DNA from: Isochrysis galbana
Taxonomy: Eukaryota > Haptophyta > Isochrysidales > Isochrysidaceae
Reading direction: 5' to 3'
NCBI GenBank assembly: GCA_018136815.1
Contig: CM030936.1
Location: 1,710,569 to 1,774,568, forward strand
Length of the DNA: 64,000 bases
The notes under the pieces are model-generated. The model saw only the letters and a list, made by a program, of their open reading frames with translations. It was not told where the DNA came from and searched no databases. Below, piece by piece: positions 53,963 through 63,000 of the stretch; within the stretch, counting starts at the first letter, position 1, and each line of letters starts with the position of its first letter. The position numbers and the translations under genes are program-made.

Positions 53963-54656
53963 GGGTTTCGCGCCTGCGCTTAACCAGACTGCTGTCGTCG
54001 CTTCTGTGACTAAAAAAATATTCTTGAAGGTGCCCGCTATGCTGCTACTGACTCACACCCCTCCGGTATCTCAACTCGCCATCGCCTATACTCCACACTC
54101 TCATCCCCGCTCCCGCTACCTCCCTTACGGGGGGTGGGGGTGGGCCCGCGTGCACTACGACGGGCCAGGCGAGGGGGGGGGACGGGCTGGGGCAGATCTG
54201 TCAGTTCTATCTCTGCGGACAAACGTAAACGCGCGCGTCGCTTACCATATTTTGTCTTTTCGTTTTGTGGCCCCCGCCTCTTGAGTCGTTCTTCGTCTGA
54301 CGCCGCGCTTTCGCGGTGCCCGCCTGTCGCATCGGGTGTCGACCTGTAAACATATCGTAAACAGGCGTGAGTATTACCTTTCCTCGGATCAGATCGTGTC
54401 TTTTTTTGTAGTTCTTTTCTCGCCGTTCTCTTCTTTCTCTTACGAGCATCGAGCGTGCGATGCCTGCGCGCGCCATGGCCCCCCTCTGAGGAGACCCTCG
54501 GGTCCCCCCAGATGGCCAGCTAGGCCACCTCAGGGGGCAGTGGAGGCTGGGGCTGGGCCTTTGGCCTCCCCTGCCTCTCCCTCGCTGGCCTCGCTGGCCC
54601 TGGGTGCCCCCCTGGCGGCTCGGAGGGTCTGTGTCTCAGTGGTGAAGGTGGGGGTC
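53963..54656. other. Spacer, no gene seen
   Basis: The stretch right after the gap shares a GTCGTCGCTTCTGTGACTA-like string with about 56070-56092, suggesting retroelement sequence. No frame is convincing, and no obvious first exon of the minus-strand gene is visible here. Confidence 0.4.
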
Positions 54657-55873
54657 AGTACGATCTAAGTTGTTCCGCCAGGTGTGGCGCCAAGTCTGGC
54701 GACCTGGCGCCAGGTCGGGGCGACCTGGACCTGGCGGTCCAACCCGGTAGACCTGGCAGTGAGGGCATAACAAATTAAAAAAACTAAAATAGAAAATAAA
54801 AGTGGCGCGAAGCGAAGCGCTTGGCGGTTGGCGCGAGGCCGCGAGGCTTGGCACGGTGTACGCGCACATGCTCAATCTGGACGTGATGTACCGGGAGCAG
54901 ATACAGGGCCTCAGTCTCAGTGAGCGAGTGCGCAAGAAGATTCACACCATATTCATGGCGCGCTGGCATTACTTCCATACACCCCTCATGACTGCCGCCT
55001 ATCGTTTCGAGCCGGAATATTGTCGCAGAGACTTCGATCCTGAACAGCAGTTGGAAGTGCGCCAAGTGCTCAAGATAATGTCCACAGAGGCGCATCCGTA
55101 CACCAACATGCTTGCCGAGCTTGCCCGAGTACGAGGAGGCCCTCTCGATTGGAAGCTTTGATCTAACGAACACCCTTGCCTTCTCAGAGCGCGCCCAGCG
55201 GATGCCAGGGCACCAATGGGCAAAGATATTCATGGGCCCTTGGCCCAGCCTGCAGTTTGTGGCGATGCGTCTGCTTTCCTTGTCGTGTTCTGCTTCTAGC
55301 TGCGAGCACTCGTGGTCAATCGAAGGATGGATCCACTCGAAGAAGCGCAACAGGCTGGGCCAGGCGACAGTGGATCGTCTCATTCGCTGCCATACGAACA
55401 TCATACTGGAGAGCAACTTGGATGACGAAGAGCAGGCAGTGACTTTACCTTGGGAAGAAGAGATGGAGGTCGACGAGCCGGAGGAGTCTTCGTCGGAGCC
55501 TCCGCCAAGCCGCCGCCGCCGCGTCGAGCTGGATGAATAATCCAGCATTAGTGAGGGAGAGGGATGGGATGAGGGTGCAGAATGGGAATGGGAGGAGTGA
55601 TTGTGTGATTGGATATCTTTACTTAGGCGGGGAGAGGGGAGAGTGTGTGCAATGGGAGAGGGAAGAGTACGTGCAGTGTGGAGTGTGGGGGGGGACGGAG
55701 GACGGGGGGGAGTGCGGGAGTGCACGTCTAATATAAAACTCTGTACTCTAATATAAAACTAAGTGATGCTATATTTAGAAACCTGGCGCTAGACCTGGCG
55801 CCAGGTCTAGCGCTAGACTTTGGCCCCTTGGACCGCTAGGTCTGGCACCTGGCGGAACAACTTTGAGTACGAT
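54657..55873 (+). mobile_element. hAT-family DNA transposon, internally deleted, with intact ends
   Basis: The element spans 54665-55865 (1201 bp). It is bounded by 20-bp terminal inverted repeats (CTAAGTTGTTCCGCCAGGTG at the left; the right end differs at one base) and by a perfect 8-bp target duplication, AGTACGAT (54657-54664 and 55866-55873). The 8-bp duplication, CA-type ends and hAT dimerisation domain inside all agree. Subterminal palindromic CCTGGCGCCAGG motifs occur at both ends, as expected for transposase binding sites. Confidence 0.9.
54802..55540 (+). pseudogene. hAT transposase C-terminal part, frameshifted
   Basis: Upstream, one frame encodes LSERVRKKIHTIFMARWHYF and then HTPLMTAAYRFEPEYCRRDF. 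Near 55120 the reading shifts frame to YEEALSIGSFDLTNTLAFSE and then the hAT dimerisation block HQWAKIFMGPWPSLQFVAMR, LSCSASSCEHSWSIEGWIHS, KKRNRLGQATVDRLIRCHTN. The N-terminal BED finger and catalytic half are absent. It ends ELDE before a stop at 55538-55540. The copy cannot make an active transposase by itself. Confidence 0.8.
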
Positions 55874-56140
55874 GGGGTCAAGTTCAGGCGAATGCCTGAG
55901 GCTCGCGACGCGCGCTGGGCGAGAGTCTGGGCAGGATTGATGTTGATGTCAGCTCAGCCCCTGCCAGCAGGCAGGGGCTGAGGTTGAATGTGCAAGCCCA
56001 CCCAGGGGGTGTCTGCGATGGAGGAAGGGGCGAACGCGGCCCCCATGACCCTATCAGTTTTACTGATAGTTGTCGTCGCTTCTATGACTAGGGAGGTACC
56101 GGCGAGGCTTGTCTCCGACACGCCGCCTCGCCTCTACCCC
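55874..56140. other. Spacer beyond the hAT element
   Basis: The sequence on both sides of the hAT insertion reads through in one frame when the insertion is ignored (GGGQYDGVKFRRMPEARDAR), so the element may have landed in an older open frame. No gene can be named. Confidence 0.35.
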
Positions 56141-56149
56141 CATCACTGC

Positions 56150-56445
56150 CTGTGCACGTTCGCGATCTCATCGTTTGCCGTCACTCTGCTACGGGCCCTA
56201 CTCGTCATATCGTCGATTCCGCCCTCGCCGGTTCATCAAGGGCTTAGCGCACGTCGCGGCCCCTCTCACCGACCTCACTCGTACGTACGGGCGTCGACGT
56301 GGCCACCGTCTCTCAGTCGCCTGAGTGCCAAACAGCGATCCGTCGCCTCATCGATCTCATCACGTCTGCTCCAGTGTTGGCCGCGCCTCGTCATGACAAA
56401 GAGTTCATCGTCAAAACGGACGCGGCCAGTAAGTACCCTGGGTAA
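56150..56445 (+). pseudogene. Ty3/gypsy-type pol remnant (RT-RNase H junction)
   Basis: One frame reads SYRRFRPRRFIKGLAHVAAP and LTDLTRTYG; after a one-base shift another reads SPECQTAIRRLIDLITSAPV and LAAPRHDKEFIVKTDAAS. This order (YYRRF-like, APLTDL, CQ-AF-like, APVLA-PD, F-TDAS) is the reverse transcriptase thumb to RNase H entry of Ty3/gypsy elements. The frame shift and lack of flanking pol domains show that it is dead. Confidence 0.7.
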
Positions 56446-57039
56446 GACCAAAAGCAAAAGCGTTCAATTATCCCCATCCCTGCTAGCACCTTTCGTTGTC
56501 AACTGGAGGTTACTTGACTCAACTTGACACTTCACATGTTGAAACACACACGTGGTGGTCTTACTCACTCACTATGATTTTTGTTTATGCAACCCACGCC
56601 CTATCCACCAAGTTTTTTACACCGTCCTTAACATCTTTCATAATCGCCAAGTTGACGACGCTTCAGCCCGTGCCAGCGTCCAGCGTCTCCGAAGTCGTCT
56701 CCTCCGCCGGGCCTGCCGCCGGCATGCCTACTTCCTCATGCGCCCTCAGGCCCTATGGGCCATTCCAATTCGTCAAGAGGGCTCCCCTTGGCGCGCTTGC
56801 GCCGCTCCCCCACCTGTCGCCAGCCTCTCACTCCGACCGTTTACTAACGTAAACAGGGCGCGGTTATCGTTGAATCCCCGGTTCGGGGACCGACGAATTC
56901 CGCACTCCACTCTCTCTTCGCCCTCTCCTGCGGCGCGTCTACTTGTTGACATACTGAGATAAGGCCGTTATGGGGGCGGAAGGGCTTATTATCAAGGGAT
57001 TCAAAAGTAATTAATAACACAAGCCTTGGAGAGCACCAG
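56446..57039. other. Spacer, no gene seen
   Basis: An open frame at 56552-56962 has RQVDDASARASVQRLRSRLL, which is protein-like but without any domain. It may be further retroelement debris. The 3' UTR of the LOV gene lies next to 57039. Confidence 0.35.
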
Positions 57040-60000
57040 CTAATCACGATTTGTTCTCACGCTCGGGAGACTGGCTTGGCTCGAACTAGAGGCCAAACCA
57101 CCTCCGTCGGTCTGCCGTGGTGTCTTGACGATCGCTTCCATCCGTTTCCTAGCATCCGGCCTGCTCTTCATCCTCAAGAATTTCGGCAGCAACTTGTGTA
57201 GCCGATCGGCGTTGCGCAGATGGGGCTTGATCCCGGAGAATCGCTCGGCGACTTCAGTGAGGGTACCGACATAATAATGGCACAGGCTGTCCTCGTCAAA
57301 GATGGGAGTGATGGAAAGGAAGTTGAGGAACGTCGACCCATTTGACTTGTAATTCAGCAATGAAACGTGACAAGGCTCTTGCGCACGAATGGCCTCACGT
57401 AGTTCTTGCACTGCAGAGACCTCGGTATCCGGGCCTTGAAGGAATGAGCAGTTCTTGCCCACGGCGAACGATGACTTAAAGCCGGTGAGAGCTTCGAAGC
57501 CAACACTGACGGATACAATGGGAAGGCCAGGCAAGCTAGCGTCGCAGATGATGACTGCTTGTGGAAGGTACTTGAACGCAGCAATGACGAGGCCCAACCA
57601 CTCCTCGGATGTTTGGGGGAATGTGTCTTTCAAACTTTCAAACTCGACGTCGAGGACGGAGTAGACGGCGGGCGGATTGTCGGCCGTCAACAGCTCGGCT
57701 CGCACCTCGGTATATTCTGGCGAGTTGATGAACATGGGGATGACTTCCGGTGCAAAGGTGCGCAGGAGCACATGCTGGAGCATTGCCGCGTCGCGGAGGA
57801 CGACGTCCGCGTTGGCGACGGCCGTGCTGGCGCTCCCTGTCTCCGCATCGCCCTTGTTGCCATCGTCAGCGGGCTGCGCTGCCTCAGGTGGGGCAAGGTT
57901 GCCCTCGTCCAACTCCATGTCGACATCGATGCCGAAGTCGATGTCTTCGGCCTCCACAAGTTGCAACTCATTTTCGGCCATCCTATCAAAAACGCATTGG
58001 CGAAGCACGACCCATAGCCATGCCCTCTTGCGGCGTCCTCGCTCAGGCACGATGAACTTCTTGTTCAGGGCCAGCAAATTGTTGCGATACTCCCACCCAG
58101 CGCTATGCTTTAGGTTCTCGAGGGCCTCCCAAAATGAGCAGGCAGTAGTGAGGTATTGCGTGTAGTCGCGTAGTGTGTTCTTACTATGCAGCATTAGGTG
58201 AACATCCTGGATGCCACGCCCTTCCTCCGCGGCGACTTCAGCATGACGATTTGGGCTTAGAAGCGCCGACTTCAGGAATAGCTCGCGGAGCACCTCAATG
58301 CGGAGCATCTTCTTCATCGTTTGAACGGCATCCATTACCCACCGCCAGCCGACATCCAGCTCTTGCTTCGAAACTCCGCCCGGAAAATCATAGTGCAGCT
58401 CGCATGATTTGGGACAGCCACATGAAGCCAATACGTCAAGCAAAGCGTCGCCAGCTCGATGGACGCGCTTTTCTTTCATCGGCCGCGGATTGTCGTGGAG
58501 AACCGCAGCGTTTAGCACCGTTTTCCCATCAGGAGTCAGCAGAAGCGACTCGCCAAGGGCGAGCAAGTTTGCAAATGGCGAACCCAGTTTTGTGTAATTG
58601 GTGATCGTCGTCTTGTTGCGGCTTCCCGATCGTATCGCCCCAGATAAACTTGTGACCGCGTCAACCTCCGTCTTCGGCCCTTGGAGAGTGCGGCATGACT
58701 GCCCGATCAAGTCGGCCGCGGTGTAGCCTGTGAGCTTCGACACCCCGTCGCTCAAGCCAACTATCGGTAGGCCGGGGATGCTGCGATCACAAAGCATCAC
58801 TGGCAAGCTGAAACCAGATAGAGCGAGTTTCAAGCTCTCTAAGCACTTCTGCTCCTTCGTCAAATCCTTGGGCAGGCGACTACTGTCAGGATACAAGAAG
58901 CAGGTAAGAATACGCGTCTTGGCGTTGCGAAGTTCATGAAGCAACTTTGTGCACATGCGCGAGGCGATGAAGGGCGCGAACTCTTCCTCTGCTAGTCGCC
59001 GCATTGCGTTGTCACTTTCTTCCTTGATCCGCTCGTCAAGGTCCTCAGGATCGGAAATGCCTGTCTCACGTAGAAACTTCGCTGCCATTTCGAAGGCGTG
59101 CTTTCGCCGCTCGTCCCCTTCTAGCTCGTCGTGCTTACTGACTGCGAGACAAAAGTCGAGCGAATACATCATGGGCCGCTCTTTTGCCTCCAAGAAGCGT
59201 TTCCAGTACTTGCCCGTGGGGGGATGGAGGAGAATGCTTCGGACAAACTCAGGGTTGGCATGGCGCAGCCACATCACCTTCGTAAAGGCGTCATATTCAT
59301 GCCACAAAAGTGCAGGCACATCATCGACGGTCGCAGACGTGGCATCTTCGCCAGCACAAGGCTCTGAAGGCTCCGCTCCTTTGCCAACCTTGTCCACTAC
59401 AACGGATTGGCAAGAGAACACCATCCCGCCCTGCTCTTCGAGCGCATCAAGCTCCACAGTGGCGTCGAAGCGGGTAGGAACGAGCTGGACAATCGCGTCG
59501 ACCATTGCTTCGAGCTGCGACAGCGTCGCCGAGGTCTCCTCGGAGCCCGTGGCGGACTGTGCGGCAGTCAAGTCGTACTGGACCCCAATGCAAAATCGAC
59601 CGACGCCATTCGAGTCAGAGATGATGCGCAAGGTCACCGCGTGCTCAAACGCCGCGCCACTGCGCTTGAAATTCAGAACGCGCACATTGCACCCCGAACC
59701 GCTTCGAATCGCTTGGACTAGTGGGCTGATGGTATCAGCCGGTGTTTCTGCCCCTTGCAAGAAGCGGCAATTTCGTCCTAGCACGTCGGTTCTCTCGTAT
59801 CCCACCGAGCGATAGAAAGCTTTGTTCGCATAAATCAATGGGTTGCCCGCCCCACGGAGGTCGGATATTGTGATTGACACCACATTGTCGTCCACACATC
59901 GCACGAGACCATACAGCCAATTTGCTGCATCCGGAAGCACATCGTGGTGCTCCCAGAGTAGCTTTTGCGCACCGATGTCCCCGCCGCCGCCGGAGCTGCC

Positions 60001-63000
60001 ATCATCCGGCATAAGTCGCTTCACCATGCCGTCGTCGACATCATCCGAACAAATGAAGCTAGGGATGTTCGCGGAGATAGACTGCAGCGCCTGCTCACCC
60101 AGTTGAGTGACCTCAGCTATAGCCTCCTTCGCCATGGCCGCGCCTTTACGCCCTCCGCCGTTGTTGAGATCTATGATGTCGGCGAACTCCTTAAATACGC
60201 GCTCGCGCTGTGCGCCCTGCGGTAAGGCGAGAAACTTTTTGATCCTCATATATAGGTCGAGGTGCTCAGTACCATCCACGCCGTTTGAAAGATGCTGCGT
60301 GAGCGCCTCGACAGCATCAGCATTATCGAGAATCAGGGTGGTGCAGCTGCGAAGATCTTGCAACAAAGCAAGCCGGTGAAAGCGCAGAAGCATGTTAGGG
60401 GGCGCCTCCGGCCTCCGCCCGGCTTGTTTCGACGCCAATGGCTGTTGGCGTGAGTCGAACCTCCTTGGTAGTAAACGCCTCATCTGCATTAGCTCCTTCT
60501 TCGTGGTCTCATTCAGGTGAGCAGTATCCGCAAGCATGCCGATGCAGTAGCGATAGACCCCATCGGAGTCATGCACTGGCTGCAAGGACAATAGATTGCG
60601 GAATGATGTGCCGTCTTGCTTATAGTTCGTAAGCTCAACCTGTGAGGGATAGCCGCTGCGCAGTTTGCGAACCATCTTCTCCACAGCCTCCCGCTCGGTC
60701 TTATCGCCTTGTAAAAACCGGCAGTTGCGGCCAATCGCCCATTCTCGGCTGTGGCCGGTGAGGTTCTCGAAGGCGGCATTGGCAGCCACGATACGCGCAC
60801 CCGGAGCGTGCATGTCCACGACGATTAGGGCGAACGGAAAGAATTCGGTAGCGATCCGCAGCTTTTCGAGCCACGTGCCTCGAGTTCCTAAAATGAGCTC
60901 ACTCTCTTGCTCTTGCAACGCGTAGATCACTCGAGAAGCTTCCTTGGTCTCGAGGAATAGGCTCCAAAAATGCTCACGCATCACGGTCAAATAGCCGAGG
61001 ACCTCTTCCGATATGCCTTCATCCATGTGCTCGGTAAGGTGCTCGAAGACTGAAGCCGCCTCACTCGAACGCGTGTTGACGAAAGTCTGGAAAGCGTCTT
61101 TAATCGTCGACTCCGCAAGGAGGGTGGCGAGATTCTGAGGAGTGGCAGCGAGCCAAAATAGGCGAGTCATGTCGCGAATCGCGAGAGATTCCGCAGCTCG
61201 AAGATCGTTCTCCGCATGACAAATTTCGCCAACTTTCGGGAAGACGGCCGCCCTGACCAAATCGAATGAAGACGGCGCCCTGGGAGCGCTCTCGGCTGGA
61301 GCATCAGCCTTGCCGTCGGCAGCAGTGACTTCCTTCTCTTTTTCTTGCTCTTCACCTGCGGAGATAGTGTCAGGGTTCACTGCTGTCAATGGCTTGATGG
61401 AAGAGAACAAGCTGTTCATCTTCGCACCCGTCTTAGCCACGCCACCACCCATGAAGCTCGGCTTTGGTGGCGCGAGGCTCGCGGCTTTTCTCTTCTTCTC
61501 TCTTTCCACCGGGTCTGCCAATTCAATGCTTGTTGGGAGGGCATCCATCACTATGGCGAGCAGCTTCAACGATTTCTCACAGTCGAGGCTCTCATCCAAT
61601 TCGATGTGCACTCCAACGCAAAAACGTAGCTCGCCGTCCGAATCTTTTATAGGCCGCAGAGCAAGCAGGTTGAGAAATCTCTCGCCACTTTTCCGGTAAT
61701 TTGTGATCCTGACCGCACTTATCTTCGCCTCTTGTATAGAGATCTTGATCGCTTCGATGGCGCCATTTTCCGAATGTGGGCCTTGCAAGAAGCGGCAGTT
61801 GCGACCCAGAGCATCTTGCTGGGAATATCCTGTCATCTCAGTGAATTTCTCGTTGATGTACACAAGCGGGTTACCCGGCAAGAGCGTGTCGGTCACACAC
61901 AGACTGAATGGGAAATCTTCCGCCACTGCAGTCAAGCCGCAGAGCCAATCCTCCACATCAGGCGGCGGCCGGTACTTCTGCCACAGCCTAGTAGCGAAGC
62001 CTTCTCTCGAGGTGTCGATCAAGGCCTGAATCTCGCTATCAAGCTTCAGCAATGCTGATAGAGTCTTGAAGTCGGCTTGCTTCAGGAAACTCGGGTAATG
62101 GATTTGCAGGAGATCGGCGAAAGCGGCCTCCGATTCGCGCTGTAGGACATCCGGATAAGTCTGTCCCTCCCCGAGTTCGTAGAATCCAAAGAACTTGGTC
62201 AAAATCTGCTTGGACAACTCCTCGCGCGATTCGTCATCAAAAAGGATTTCCACCTCACAAGCTTCCATCCACAAGTCGAGCGACTGTTTGGCCGCCAATG
62301 ACGGCAAGTTGTCTCGGAGAGATGCGAGTGCGTCTTCGTCACGCGCCATGAGTGAGATAGAGCCCTCCGCATCACGCAGCCACGCGAGTACTCCAAAGTC
62401 CTCGAGCATAGAATTGGCATAAAACTCTTGCTCAGTCGCTCTCCGCACCTCACCTCCGCCAGCCTTGCCTGAATCTTCAGTGCGTCCGGTATCACCGTGC
62501 GTTCTCAACCCAACGGGTTGCAGCTCCTCCTCGAAATGCGAAGGCAGTAGCCGCCGAAGGCGCTCGAGCTCGCCGCGCTGCACGTCCGTGGTCTCCTCGG
62601 CATCAGCAATGATCCCAATGCTGAAACGGTAAATATCGAGAGAGTCATAGACGGGTTGCAGTGACAACAGGTTTCGGAATGACGTCCCGTCTTCTTTGTA
62701 GTTGGTGATCTCATGCTGGGCACCCTCTGGCTTTCGGAGGCTGTGGATGATCCTGAGCACGGCGTCGGGTTCGGTCCCCGCACCCTGCAAAAAGCGGCAA
62801 TTGCGGCCGACAACGAAGTCCTTCTCGTATCCCGTCAGGTTAACAAAGGCAGCATTCACGCCAATGATCTTGGCCCCGGGGCTGTGCATGTCCGTGATAA
62901 TGATTGCTTGAGGAAGCTTCTCAATGGCATACGAAAACATTTCCAGCCACGACTGCCTCTCAACGAACTCAAGACCAGCCGGCATGGTGCCTCCCATCTC

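Noticed and set aside
53651..54284. Open frames running through the N gap
   Set aside because: They are artefacts of translating Ns as X. Nothing can be said across a gap of unknown size.
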